Part shown: positions 8,682 to 18,299 of the stretch, one piece after another
Layout: each line of letters opens with the position of its first letter
How positions within the stretch are numbered: the stretch's first letter is position 1
Assembly: GCF_039372665.1 (NCBI RefSeq)
Contig: NZ_CP134994.1
Coordinates: 62,001 to 126,000, forward strand
DNA from: Buchnera aphidicola (Ceratovacuna keduensis)
GTDB lineage: Bacteria; Pseudomonadota; Gammaproteobacteria; Enterobacterales; Enterobacteriaceae
Reading direction: 5' to 3'
Length of the DNA stretch: 64,000 bases
Program-made: the position numbers and the translations under genes
The notes under the pieces: model-generated
The model's input: only the letters and a program-made list of their open reading frames with translations
Told to the model about the DNA's origin: nothing
The model's database searches: none

Positions 8682-10691
8682 ATGCATAAAAACAATTTAT
8701 CAAATGCGATAAGAGCGTTAAGTATAGATGCTATTCAAAAATCTAATTCAGGTCATCCTGGCATGCCTTTAGGAATGGCTGATATATCAGAAGTTTTATG
8801 GAGAAAATTTTTAAAACATAATCCAAAAAATCCAAATTGGCATAATAGAGATAGATTTATTATGTCAAATGGTCATGGTTCTATGTTATTATATAGTTTA
8901 TTGCACCTTACTGGATATGACTTATCTATAGAAGATATAAAAAAATTTAGACAATTTGGTTCTAAAACTCCAGGTCATCCAGAAAAATATATTACTGAAG
9001 GAGTAGAAATTACTACTGGTCCTTTAGGTCAAGGTTTATCTAATGCTGTAGGTATGGCAATTTCAGAAAGTATTTTAAGAAATACTTTTAATAAAAAAGA
9101 TTTTAAAATAATAGATCATTATACATGGGTTTTTGTAGGAGATGGTTGCTTAATGGAAGGAATTTCTCATGAATCTTGTTCTTTAGCTGGTCATTTAAAA
9201 TTAAATAAATTAATAGTTTTTTATGACAAAAATAATATTTCTATAGATGGAAATATAAATGGATGGTTTACAGAAAATATAAAAAAGAGATTTGAATCAT
9301 ATAATTGGAATGTGATAGATAATGTTAATGGTCATTGTAGAAATGATATAATAAAATCTATTAAAAAAGCTAAAAATAGTAAAGATAAACCAGTATTAAT
9401 AGTATGTAATACTAAAATTGGATTTGGTTCTCCTAATAAAGAAAATTCTAGTGAATCTCATGGATCTCCTTTAGGAGAAGAAGAAGTAATTTTAACTAAA
9501 AAAAATCTTAATTGGAAATATGATCCATTTTTTATTCCTAATGATATATATAATAAATGGAATTGTATAAAAAAAGGTAAATTTTTAGAAAAAGAATGGA
9601 AAAACAATTTATTAAAATATAAAAAAAAATATCCTAATTTATATTTTGAATATATAAGAAGAATTAATAAACTTCTTCCTGAAAATTTTAAAAAAAATAT
9701 TTCTGAACATTTTAAAAAAGTTTCTAAAAATGTTTTAAATATATCTACTAGACAAGCTTCTAGAAATACTATTGAAATTTTAGGAAAAAATTTAACAGAA
9801 TTATTAGGTGGTTCTGCAGATTTGTCAGCTAGTAATTTAACTAAATGGTCAGAAGCTAGATCAATATTTAAAAATAAAAATGGTAATTATATAGATTATG
9901 GTGTTAGAGAATTTGGAATGACTGCTATAGCTAATGGAATTTTTCATCATGGTGGTTTTATACCTTATACTTCTACTTTTTTAATGTTTATGGAATATGC
10001 TAAAAATGCTATAAGAATGTCTTCTTTAATGAACACACAACAGATTTTTATATATACTCATGATTCAGTATGGTTAGGGGAAGATGGTCCTACTCATCAA
10101 CCTATAGAACAATTATCTAGTTTAAGAATAATACCAAATTTAAATGTTTGGAGACCATGTGATGAACTAGAAACTATAGCAGCATGGAAATCCGCAATAG
10201 AAAGAAAGAATGGTCCATCAGCATTAATATTATCTAGACAAAATTTAAATTATATAAATGAAAAAAATAAAAAAGTAATTAGTAATATTTTAAAAGGAGG
10301 ATATATAATTAAAGATTTTTCTAAAAATCCAAATTTTTTAATAATTTCCTGTGGATCTGAATTAAGTTTATCATACAAAGTATGTAAAATTTTAAATAAA
10401 GATAAAAATTATAGAATTAGATTGATTTCTATGCCTTCTACTAACGTATTTGATTCTCAAGAAAAAAAATATAAAGAAAAAATATTACCGTTACATATAA
10501 AAAATAGAATTTCTATAGAAGCTGGAATATCTGATTTTTGGTATAAATATATAGGTAATGAAAATTTATCTATTGGAATAAATAATTATTCACATTCAGC
10601 TCCCGAAAATATTTTATTGAAAAAGTTAAAATTCAAAAAAAAATATATAGTAAAAAAAATAAAAAACTTTTTTAATAATAGATTATTGTAA
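8682..10691 (+). CDS. tkt: Transketolase
   Basis: Transketolase moves two-carbon units between sugar phosphates using thiamine diphosphate; together with talA and gnd it supplies ribose and erythrose phosphates for nucleotides, histidine and chorismate. The product has 669 residues (663 in E. coli). Signatures are SGHPGMPLGMADI at the N terminus, the thiamine-diphosphate motif beginning VGDGCLMEG, TTGPLGQGLSNAVG, FGMTAIANGIFHHGGF, and HDSVWLGEDGPTHQPIEQL in the pyrimidine domain. A GGAG ribosome-binding site precedes the ATG. Whether the ancestor was tktA or tktB is not decidable by eye. Confidence 0.96.
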   Translation: MHKNNLSNAIRALSIDAIQKSNSGHPGMPLGMADISEVLWRKFLKHNPKNPNWHNRDRFIMSNGHGSMLLYSLLHLTGYDLSIEDIKKFRQFGSKTPGHPEKYITEGVEITTGPLGQGLSNAVGMAISESILRNTFNKKDFKIIDHYTWVFVGDGCLMEGISHESCSLAGHLKLNKLIVFYDKNNISIDGNINGWFTENIKKRFESYNWNVIDNVNGHCRNDIIKSIKKAKNSKDKPVLIVCNTKIGFGSPNKENSSESHGSPLGEEEVILTKKNLNWKYDPFFIPNDIYNKWNCIKKGKFLEKEWKNNLLKYKKKYPNLYFEYIRRINKLLPENFKKNISEHFKKVSKNVLNISTRQASRNTIEILGKNLTELLGGSADLSASNLTKWSEARSIFKNKNGNYIDYGVREFGMTAIANGIFHHGGFIPYTSTFLMFMEYAKNAIRMSSLMNTQQIFIYTHDSVWLGEDGPTHQPIEQLSSLRIIPNLNVWRPCDELETIAAWKSAIERKNGPSALILSRQNLNYINEKNKKVISNILKGGYIIKDFSKNPNFLIISCGSELSLSYKVCKILNKDKNYRIRLISMPSTNVFDSQEKKYKEKILPLHIKNRISIEAGISDFWYKYIGNENLSIGINNYSHSAPENILLKKLKFKKKYIVKKIKNFFNNRLL

Positions 10692-10740
10692 TTTTTATAT
10701 TTATTTTTTTTAATTTTTTATATTTTTACTAGGAAAATTT

Positions 10741-11883
10741 ATGTGTAGTTCTATTATAAAATTATTTAATAAATTAATTTCTATACCATCTATTAGTCCA
10801 AATGATATGGGATGTCAAAAAATTATATCAAAAGAATTATTAAACATGGGTTTTTCTATAAAAAATTTTGATATAAAAGATACTAAAAATATTTGGGCTG
10901 AAATAGGAAATAAAAAAAATGGAAAAACATTAAATTTTTTAGGACATACTGATGTAGTTCCTTCTGGTAATTTATCTAATTGGAAATTTGATCCATTTGT
11001 TCCTACTATATATGAAGGAAAATTATATGGAAGAGGATCTTCAGATATGAAAGGATCTATATCTTCTTTTATAATAGCTATTAAAAGATTTTTACATAAT
11101 TTTAAAAACAATATGAAAGGAAGAATAACAATATTATTAACTTCTGATGAAGAAGGAAATGCTAAAAATGGAATTAAAAAAGTAGTAAAAAAATTAATAA
11201 AAAATAAAGAAAAAATAGATTATTGTATAATAGGAGAACCTACTTCTGAAAAATTTTTAGGAGATACCATAAAAAATGGAAGAAGAGGTTCTTTGCATTT
11301 AAAATTGTTTTTAAAAGGAAAAGGAGGTCATATTGCCTATAAAGATTATTCTGAAAATTTAATTCATAAAGCATCTTTTTTTATTAATGATTTAATTAAA
11401 TTAGATTGGCATGATAAATTTAATAATAAAGATGAAAATACTAATGTTCAAGTTTCTAAAATTTTTTCTGAAGATACAGTAGAAAATATGATTTCTGAAA
11501 ATTTATTTATTAGGATAAATTTTAGATTTAGTTATAAAATTAGTGTTAATTATATAAAATCATATGTTAAAAAATTATTGAATTATTATAAAATAAAATA
11601 TAATATGAAGTGGAAACTTTCAGCGAAACCTTTTGTGAATAAAAATAGTAGACTTTTAAATTCTGTTGTAGAAACTATTGTATTTTTTAATAAAAAAAAA
11701 CCAAATGTATCTATGTCTGGTGGTACATCTGATGGAAGATTTATTAAAAAAATGAAACCTGAAATAATAGAATTAGGATTACTAAATAATACTATTCATA
11801 AACCAAATGAATTTGTAAAAATTTCTGATTTAAAAAAATTAAGCAAAATTTATGAAAAAATTATTGAAAAATTATTATTATAA
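10741..11883 (+). CDS. dapE: Succinyl-diaminopimelate desuccinylase
   Basis: DapE hydrolyses N-succinyl-LL-diaminopimelate in the lysine and peptidoglycan-precursor pathway. The product has 380 residues (375 in E. coli), an M20 metallohydrolase. Zinc ligands and catalytic residues are visible: His in FLGHTDVVPSG, Asp in YGRGSSDMKGS, Glu-Glu in SDEEGNAKNG, Glu in IGEPTSEKF, and His in NNTIHKPNEFV. Other conserved parts are KNGRRGSLHLK and GGTSDGRFIKKM. An AGGA ribosome-binding site precedes the ATG. It works with dapA and dapB elsewhere in this window. Confidence 0.95.
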   Translation: MCSSIIKLFNKLISIPSISPNDMGCQKIISKELLNMGFSIKNFDIKDTKNIWAEIGNKKNGKTLNFLGHTDVVPSGNLSNWKFDPFVPTIYEGKLYGRGSSDMKGSISSFIIAIKRFLHNFKNNMKGRITILLTSDEEGNAKNGIKKVVKKLIKNKEKIDYCIIGEPTSEKFLGDTIKNGRRGSLHLKLFLKGKGGHIAYKDYSENLIHKASFFINDLIKLDWHDKFNNKDENTNVQVSKIFSEDTVENMISENLFIRINFRFSYKISVNYIKSYVKKLLNYYKIKYNMKWKLSAKPFVNKNSRLLNSVVETIVFFNKKKPNVSMSGGTSDGRFIKKMKPEIIELGLLNNTIHKPNEFVKISDLKKLSKIYEKIIEKLLL

Positions 11884-11918
11884 TTTTAAAATTTAATAAT
11901 TTTTATTAATATTTTATA

Positions 11919-11950
11919 ATACACGGAGTATCATTAGACACTCTGTGTAT
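11919..11950 (+). terminator. Terminator after dapE
   Basis: Arms ATACACGGAGT (11919-11929) and ACTCTGTGTAT (11940-11950) pair over 11 bases with one G-U, with a 10-base loop. A run of ten T residues follows at once, so it is a rho-independent terminator for dapE. It also separates the convergent dapA. Confidence 0.85.
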
Positions 11951-11956
11951 TTTTTT

Positions 11957-12886
11957 TTAATAAAAATTTTTATTTAAATAATTTTTATTTTTTTTGTTAA
12001 ATATAATTTTTCTAAAAATATTTTTTTTTAAAAAAAAATTTAAAATACTATTATTTTTTTTAGATAATTTTGTTAAAGGTAATCTAACTGTATCAGTTTT
12101 TATTAGTCCTATTTTTTTAGATATCCATTTTATAGGTATAGGATTTGTTTCTATGAACATTAATTTATTTAGTTCATTTATTTCATTATTTATTTTTCTA
12201 GCTTTATAAAATTTTTTTTTAATTGCAAAATTGCACATTTTAAATATTTTATTTGGAATTATATTTGCTGTTACTGATATTACAGCATTTCCTCCTAATT
12301 GCATAAAATCTAATGCAGTAGTGTCATCTCCACTAATTAATAAAAATTTTTTATTTACAAAAGATTTTATATTATTTACTCTAGATAGATCTCCACTAGC
12401 TTCTTTTATACCTATTATATTTTTTATTTTAGAAAGTTTTATAACAGTTTTAGGTAATAAATCTGATCCTGTTCTTTTAGGTATATTATATAATATTTGT
12501 GGTAGATCTGTATTATTAGATATTTTTTTAAAATGTTCAAATATACCTTTTTGTGTAGGTTTGTTATAGTATGGCACAACATTAAGGCATGCAGATATTC
12601 CTGAGTTTTCTAATTTTTTTGTTAATTCTATTGATTCATAAGTAGAATTTGATCCTGTTCCTGCTATTATTGGTATTTTTTTTTTAGAATATTTTACTGT
12701 TTTTATAATTACTTTATAATGTTCTTTTTGAGTTAAAGTAGCAGATTCTCCTGTTGTTCCTACAGATACAATAGCATTTGTATTACTTTTAATATGATAT
12801 TTTACTAATTTTTTTAAACTTTTATAACAAACTTCTCCATTAATTTTCATAGGAGTTATTAAAGCAACAATACTTCCTTTAAACAT
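11957..12886 (-). CDS. dapA: 4-hydroxy-tetrahydrodipicolinate synthase
   Basis: DapA condenses pyruvate with aspartate semialdehyde, the first step committed to lysine and diaminopimelate. The product has 309 residues (292 in E. coli); the excess is a basic, Asn/Lys-rich C-terminal tail of about 17 residues. The Schiff-base lysine lies in IIGIKEASGDLSR, the tyrosines of the active site in VVPYYNKP and LYNIPKRTG, and the TTGESAT loop follows the first 40 residues. Of the lysine-feedback residues known in E. coli, His53 is Gln here, while His56, Asn80, Glu84 and the PYY tyrosines are kept. It is on the minus strand, downstream of and codirectional with aroC. Confidence 0.95.
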   Translation of the reverse strand: MFKGSIVALITPMKINGEVCYKSLKKLVKYHIKSNTNAIVSVGTTGESATLTQKEHYKVIIKTVKYSKKKIPIIAGTGSNSTYESIELTKKLENSGISACLNVVPYYNKPTQKGIFEHFKKISNNTDLPQILYNIPKRTGSDLLPKTVIKLSKIKNIIGIKEASGDLSRVNNIKSFVNKKFLLISGDDTTALDFMQLGGNAVISVTANIIPNKIFKMCNFAIKKKFYKARKINNEINELNKLMFIETNPIPIKWISKKIGLIKTDTVRLPLTKLSKKNNSILNFFLKKNIFRKIIFNKKNKNYLNKNFY

Positions 12887-13024
12887 ATAAATTATCTCTT
12901 AAAATAAAGTGTATTTTATAAAAATTTTTAAAAATAAAAAATTTTAAAAAGTATATAATAATTTTTATTTTTAATTATTAAAAAATATATTTATTCGTTT
13001 TAAACAAAAATTATAAAATATATT

Positions 13025-14086
13025 TTATTTTTTACATTGAGCATTATTTCTTAAAATATGATCCATTAATACAATAGCAATCATTGCTTCTGCTATAGGT
13101 ACAGCTCTTATTCCAACACATGGATCATGTCTTCCTCTTACTACTATACTAGTATTTTCATTTTTTTTGTTTATTGTATTGCATTTTATTTTTATACTAG
13201 AAGTTGGTTTTAATGATATTGTTGCTATTATATCTTGTCCATTACTTATTCCACCTAAAATTCCTCCTGAATGATTTGATTTAAATCCATATGAATATAT
13301 TTCATCTCTATTTTCTGTTCCTTTTTGTGTAGATACATTTGTTCCATCTCCTATTTCTACAGATTTTACTGCATTTATACCCATTAAAGCATAAGATATT
13401 TCTGCATCTAATTTGTCAAAAACTGGTTCTCCTAATCCAGGTGGTACATTTTTAGATACTATTGTTATTTTTGCTCCTATTGAATTATTTTCTTTTTTTA
13501 TTTTTTTAATTAGATTTTTTATTTTTTTTATTTTTTTTTTATCTCCACAAAAAAAATTATTGTTTTTTACTATTTTCCAATCTTTTATTTCACATAATAT
13601 AGGTCCTATTTGTTTAAGATATCCTCTTATTTTTATATTATATTTTTCAAATAAATATTTTTTTGCGAATGCTCCAGCTGCTACTCTCATACATGTTTCT
13701 CTTGCTGATGATCTTCCTCCTCCTCTATGATCTCTGATTCCATATTTTTTTTGATATGTATAATCTGCATGTCCCGGTCTAAATACATTTTTTATAGAAT
13801 TATAATCTTTTTCTCTTTGATCTTTATTTTTTATTATTAAACCTATACTGGTTCCTGTAGTTTTTCCATTAAAAATTCCTGAAAGTATTTTAACTTTATC
13901 TTTTTCTCTTCTTTGAGTAGTATACTTTGAACTTCCTGGTTTTCTTTTATCTAATTCTTTTTGTATATATTTTTCTGAAATTTTTAATCCAGGAGGCATT
14001 CCATCTATTATGCATCCTAATGAGTGACCATGAGATTCTCCATATGTTGTTACACAAAACATTTTTCCTATTGTGTTTCCAGACAT
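13025..14086 (-). CDS. aroC: Chorismate synthase
   Basis: AroC converts EPSP to chorismate with reduced FMN, the last step of the shikimate pathway and the branch point for aromatic amino acids. The product has 353 residues (361 in E. coli). Family signatures are [50 protein letters not shown] and [18 protein letters not shown]. The C terminus is about ten residues shorter than in E. coli. In E. coli prmB lies between aroC and smrB; here it is missing and only 185 bases separate aroC from the divergent smrB. Confidence 0.97.
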   Translation of the reverse strand: MSGNTIGKMFCVTTYGESHGHSLGCIIDGMPPGLKISEKYIQKELDKRKPGSSKYTTQRREKDKVKILSGIFNGKTTGTSIGLIIKNKDQREKDYNSIKNVFRPGHADYTYQKKYGIRDHRGGGRSSARETCMRVAAGAFAKKYLFEKYNIKIRGYLKQIGPILCEIKDWKIVKNNNFFCGDKKKIKKIKNLIKKIKKENNSIGAKITIVSKNVPPGLGEPVFDKLDAEISYALMGINAVKSVEIGDGTNVSTQKGTENRDEIYSYGFKSNHSGGILGGISNGQDIIATISLKPTSSIKIKCNTINKKNENTSIVVRGRHDPCVGIRAVPIAEAMIAIVLMDHILRNNAQCKK

Positions 14087-14271
14087 TTTAATTCCTATTT
14101 TTAATAAAAAATTTAATTATTTTGTTTTAAATATTATATACATAATTTTTATTTTTTAAGTAATTTTTTTATTTTTTTAAAAAATATATGTTTTTATATA
14201 AAAAAAATTTTATAATTATTAATATTGTTAATAATTTATTATTTTTAAAAATTTATAAAAATGGAAAAATT

Positions 14272-14796
14272 ATGAATAATAAGAATTTTATTTCATTAAA
14301 TGATTTATTTTTATTTAAAAAATCTTTTGAAAACATAGATAAAATGGTTCAGGATAATATTTTTTATTATAAAAAAAATGTTTGTAAAAAAAAAAAAAAA
14401 TATAAAAAAAAAATTTTTGAAAAGGATTTTCATAAATATTTTTTTTCTAAAAAAAATTTTAATAGCAATTTATCTTATAAACCTATTAGATATGTTAGAT
14501 CTAATTGTTTTATTAAAAAATTGAAGAAGTTGATATATGGAAAAGTTTTTCCTGAAATTTTTTTAGATGTTCATGGTATGAATATAGTACAAACAAAAAT
14601 AGAGTTAGCAAATTTATTTACTATTTGTTATGAAAAAAAAATTTCGTATATAAGTATAATTCATGGACATGGAAAAGAAATATTGAAAAAACAAATACCT
14701 TTATGGCTTTCTAATCATCCTGATATTGTTGCTTTTCATGAAGCTCCTAGATTTTCAGGAAAAAGTACTTCAATTTTTGTAATAATAGATATTTAA
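14272..14796 (+). CDS. smrB: SmrB, Smr-domain endonuclease acting in ribosome rescue
   Basis: In E. coli SmrB is recruited to collided ribosomes and cleaves the mRNA. The 174-residue product has a variable lysine-rich N half and a clear Smr domain in the C half: EIFLDVHGMNIVQTKIEL, then IIHGHGKEILKKQIPLWLSN, and VAFHEAPRFSGKS. I chose the ATG at 14272, preceded by GGA at 14263-14265; the longer frame from 14188 adds 28 hydrophobic residues with no homologue. The gene contains an unbroken run of 15 A residues at 14386-14400 encoding five lysines, a likely slippage site. Confidence 0.88.
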   Translation: MNNKNFISLNDLFLFKKSFENIDKMVQDNIFYYKKNVCKKKKKYKKKIFEKDFHKYFFSKKNFNSNLSYKPIRYVRSNCFIKKLKKLIYGKVFPEIFLDVHGMNIVQTKIELANLFTICYEKKISYISIIHGHGKEILKKQIPLWLSNHPDIVAFHEAPRFSGKSTSIFVIIDI

Positions 14797-14983
14797 AATT
14801 ATAATTATAATTTAATATTATATTTTTTTTTAAATTTTAAAAATAATTATTTTTTTTAATATTTTTTTTATTAAAATATATAAAATTTATTTTAAAAATA
14901 ATATTAATTTTTAAAAATTTTTAAAAATATTAAATATATTTTTATTATTTTTTATTATAAAATTTTAGAGAGAGATTTTAAAT

Positions 14984-15880
14984 ATGTATGATAATAAATT
15001 AAGAATAGCAATACAAAAATCTGGAAGATTAAGTAAAGATTCTAGAAAATTATTGAAAAATTGTGATATAAAAATAAATTTTCAGAAAAATAAATTAATT
15101 TCTTTTTCAGAAAATATGCCAATTGATGTTATGTGTGTTCGAGATGATGATATACCAGGATTAGTTATAGATGGTATAGTAGATTTAGGAATTGTTGGTA
15201 GAAATGTTTTAGAAGAAGAAGTTTTAAAAAGAAAATTTAAATTAGAAAAAATTTCTTTTAAAATATTAAAACATTTAGATTTTGGAATATGTAGACTTTC
15301 TATAGGAATACCAACTGAAAAAAAATATTGTGGTATAAAATGTTTAAATGGATTAAGAATAGCTACTTCTTATCCTTATATATTAAGAAAATATTTTTAT
15401 AAAAAAAATATTTCTTTTAAATTGTGTAAATTAAATGGATCTGTAGAAGTTGCTATTAGAGCTGGATTAGCTGATGCTATTTTTGATTTAGTTTCTACAG
15501 GAGAAGCTTTAGTTTCAAATGGATTAAAAGAGGTAAAAATAATACATAATTCTAGTGCTTGTATAATTTCTAATAGTAAAAATTTTAATTTATCTAAAAA
15601 TAATATTGTAAAAACTTTTATATCTAGAATTAATGGTGTTGTAAAGGCAAGGAAATCTAAATATATTATTTTTCACATATATTCTAATAAAGTGAAAAAT
15701 ATATTTAAATTGTTTTCAGAATGTGAAAAACCTATAATATATAAATTATTAGGAAATGATGATATAGTTTCTGTTCATATAATTAGCAGAGAATCAATAT
15801 TTTGGAAAACTATGGAAAAATTAAAGGAATTAGGAGCTAAATCTATATTAGTTTTTCCAATTGAAAAAATGTTGGAGTAA
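14984..15880 (+). CDS. hisG: ATP phosphoribosyltransferase
   Basis: HisG joins ATP and PRPP in the first step of histidine synthesis and is normally inhibited by histidine. The product has 298 residues (299 in E. coli), the long form with a C-terminal regulatory domain. Signatures include LRIAIQKSGRLSKDS, VMCVRDDDIPGLVIDGIVDLGIVG and the PRPP-binding FDLVSTGEALVSNGL. It opens the his operon. The ribosome-binding site is AGAGAGAG about 9 bases upstream. The 187 bases before it contain no His codon, so no hisL-type attenuator leader is present. Confidence 0.97.
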   Translation: MYDNKLRIAIQKSGRLSKDSRKLLKNCDIKINFQKNKLISFSENMPIDVMCVRDDDIPGLVIDGIVDLGIVGRNVLEEEVLKRKFKLEKISFKILKHLDFGICRLSIGIPTEKKYCGIKCLNGLRIATSYPYILRKYFYKKNISFKLCKLNGSVEVAIRAGLADAIFDLVSTGEALVSNGLKEVKIIHNSSACIISNSKNFNLSKNNIVKTFISRINGVVKARKSKYIIFHIYSNKVKNIFKLFSECEKPIIYKLLGNDDIVSVHIISRESIFWKTMEKLKELGAKSILVFPIEKMLE

Positions 15881-15886
15881 TTTTAA

Positions 15887-17212
15887 ATGAATTTTAACAA
15901 TAATATATATTTTTGGGAAAAATTAACAGATATAGAAAAAAAAAATGTATTAAATAGACCTATATTTTTTATAAATAAAAAATTGAAAAATAATGTTTTC
16001 AAAATATTAAAAAATATTAGAAAATTTGGAGATTCATATATATACAAATATAATTTTTTATTTGATAATTTTAATATTAATAAAATAAAAATAAATTGTA
16101 ATGAAATAGATATAAAAGAAATTTTAGTAGAAGAAAAATTTAAAAATGCAGTTTTGCATGCTAAAAAAAATATAGAAAAATTTCATTTATTACAAAAAAA
16201 AAATAATAATATAAATGTTACAATAGAAAATGGAATTAATTGTAGATATTTAGAAACACCTATTTCTAATATAGGAATTTATATACCTAAAGGGATAAAT
16301 TCAAATTTAATTTCTACTATGCTTATGTTATGTATTCCTGCTAATATTGTAGGATGTAAAAATATAGTTGTTTGTTCTCCACCAAAAATTAGTAATGAAT
16401 TATTATATACTGCGAAGATTTGTAATATAAATAGTATTTTTCAAGTTGGAGGTGCTCAAGCTATAGGATCTATGGCTTTTGGAACTAAAACTATTCCTAA
16501 AGTTAATAAAATTTTTGGACCTGGTAATGCTTATGTTACTGAAGCAAAAATTCAAGTTAGTAAAATGAATATTGGTGTAAGTATTGATATGCCTGCTGGT
16601 CCTACTGAATTATTAATAATTTCAGACAAAAATTCTAATCCAAAATTTATATCTTCTGATTTGATTGCTCAATTGGAACATGGAGAAGATTCTCATGCAA
16701 TTTTATTAACTAATTCATTTAGTTTAATAAAAAATGTTATAAAGGAAATAAAATTTCAATTAATAGATTTTCCTAGAAAAGAAATATTAACTAAATCTTT
16801 ATATAACAGTAAATTTATTTTAGAAAAAAATTTATTTAATTGCATTAAAATTTCTAATATTTATTCACCTGAACATTTATGCATTTATTCTAAAAATTAT
16901 AAAGATTTACTAAAAAATGTAAAAAATGCTGGATCAGTTTTTTTAGGAGAATGGTCTCCTGAAGTTATAGGAGATTATGTTTCAGGTTCAAATCATGTTT
17001 TACCTACTTATGGATATTCTTCTTCTTTATCTGGAATTGGATTGAAAGATTTTGTTAAAAATATTACAATTCAAGAAATAAATTATAAAGGATTTTTAAA
17101 TGTATATAATACTGTAAGTGTTATGTCTAAAATAGAAGGTTTAGAAGGACATAGAAGATCTATGAAAATAAGAAAAAAATATTTAGAGGAAAATAAAAAT
17201 TTTGAACTTTAA
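15887..17212 (+). CDS. hisD: Histidinol dehydrogenase
   Basis: HisD oxidises histidinol twice to histidine with NAD and zinc. The product has 441 residues (434 in E. coli). Visible features are GIYIPKGINSN, the signature block GGAQAIGSMAFGT with IFGPGNAYVTEAK, the zinc-site IAQLEHGEDSHAI, the catalytic YSPEHLCIYSKN and GHRRSM near the end. It starts 7 bases after hisG and overlaps hisC by 11 bases. Confidence 0.97.
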   Translation: MNFNNNIYFWEKLTDIEKKNVLNRPIFFINKKLKNNVFKILKNIRKFGDSYIYKYNFLFDNFNINKIKINCNEIDIKEILVEEKFKNAVLHAKKNIEKFHLLQKKNNNINVTIENGINCRYLETPISNIGIYIPKGINSNLISTMLMLCIPANIVGCKNIVVCSPPKISNELLYTAKICNINSIFQVGGAQAIGSMAFGTKTIPKVNKIFGPGNAYVTEAKIQVSKMNIGVSIDMPAGPTELLIISDKNSNPKFISSDLIAQLEHGEDSHAILLTNSFSLIKNVIKEIKFQLIDFPRKEILTKSLYNSKFILEKNLFNCIKISNIYSPEHLCIYSKNYKDLLKNVKNAGSVFLGEWSPEVIGDYVSGSNHVLPTYGYSSSLSGIGLKDFVKNITIQEINYKGFLNVYNTVSVMSKIEGLEGHRRSMKIRKKYLEENKNFEL

Positions 17213-18275
17213 AAAATTAGTAAAATTTAATATTAAAAATTTTGTTCCATATAAATCTGCAAGAAATATATGTGTTGATGGTAGTATTTGGTTAAATGCA
17301 AATGAATCACCTATTAACAATGAGTTATTAGTATTAAACAAAAATTTGAATAGATATCCTAATCCTCAACCAAAAAATATTATTTTAAAATATTCTAAAT
17401 ATTCTAAAGTTAATGTTAATAATATTTTAATAAGTAGAGGTATAGATGAATCAATTGAATTATTTATAAAAGTTTTTTGTAAGCCTAATATAGATAAAAT
17501 AATGTATTTTTCTCCTACTTATGATATGTATAGAATAACTGCAAAAATATTTGGAATAGATACTATAAATGTATTTTTAAAAGATTATAATAATTTTGAT
17601 TATAATATAATTAAAAAAAATATAAAATTTTTAAAATTAATATATATATGTAGACCAAATAATCCAACTGGTGATATTATGCCTGAAGAAATTTTAATAA
17701 ATATATTAAATTTTTGTAAAAAAACTTCTTTAGTCATAGTAGATGAAGCTTATATAGAATTTTGTTACTATAAAAGTGTAGTAAAATTAATAAAAAAATA
17801 TTCTAATTTAGTTGTTTTAAGAACAATGTCTAAAGCATTTGGATTGGCTAGTGTAAGATGTGGTTTTTCAATAGCTAATTTAGAAATAATAAATATATTA
17901 AAAAAATTTATTGCACCTTATCCAATATCTACTCCTACATGTAATATTGTTGATAAATTTTTAAGTAATAAATTTATTAATTTTATGAAAAAAACAGTTT
18001 TGGAAATAAATGAAAATAAAAATTGGTTATTTAATAAACTTAAAAAAATTAATTTTATAAAAAAGGTTTTTGAAAGTTTTTCTAATTATATATTAATAAA
18101 ATGTGTTTCATCAGATTTTGTTATTAAGAAATTAGAATCTAAAGGTATAATATTAAGAGATCAAAGTAAAAATTTTGGATTAAAAAATTGTATTAGAATT
18201 TCTATAGGAACAAAATTAGAATGTAAGAAATTAATTTATGAATTGAAAAATATTTCTTATAAAAATGTATTTTAA
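17202..18275 (+). CDS. hisC: Histidinol-phosphate aminotransferase
   Basis: HisC transaminates imidazole-acetol phosphate using pyridoxal phosphate. The product has 357 residues (356 in E. coli). The start is TTG at 17202 inside the end of hisD, with AGAGGA at 17185-17190; it gives a sequence that aligns with E. coli from NFVPYKSARN and WLNANESP. The cofactor-binding lysine lies in RTMSKAFGLASVRCGF, and RPNNPTGDIMP and VDEAYIEF are typical class II aminotransferase motifs. No in-frame ATG could replace the TTG without removing conserved residues. Confidence 0.95.
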   Translation: MNFKKLVKFNIKNFVPYKSARNICVDGSIWLNANESPINNELLVLNKNLNRYPNPQPKNIILKYSKYSKVNVNNILISRGIDESIELFIKVFCKPNIDKIMYFSPTYDMYRITAKIFGIDTINVFLKDYNNFDYNIIKKNIKFLKLIYICRPNNPTGDIMPEEILINILNFCKKTSLVIVDEAYIEFCYYKSVVKLIKKYSNLVVLRTMSKAFGLASVRCGFSIANLEIINILKKFIAPYPISTPTCNIVDKFLSNKFINFMKKTVLEINENKNWLFNKLKKINFIKKVFESFSNYILIKCVSSDFVIKKLESKGIILRDQSKNFGLKNCIRISIGTKLECKKLIYELKNISYKNVF

Positions 18276-18299
18276 TTATTTGAGAACATTTTATATATT

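Noticed and set aside
12231..12569. Reading frame antisense to dapA, and one antisense to aroC at 13413-13730
   Set aside because: Both are shadows of well-conserved enzymes on the other strand.
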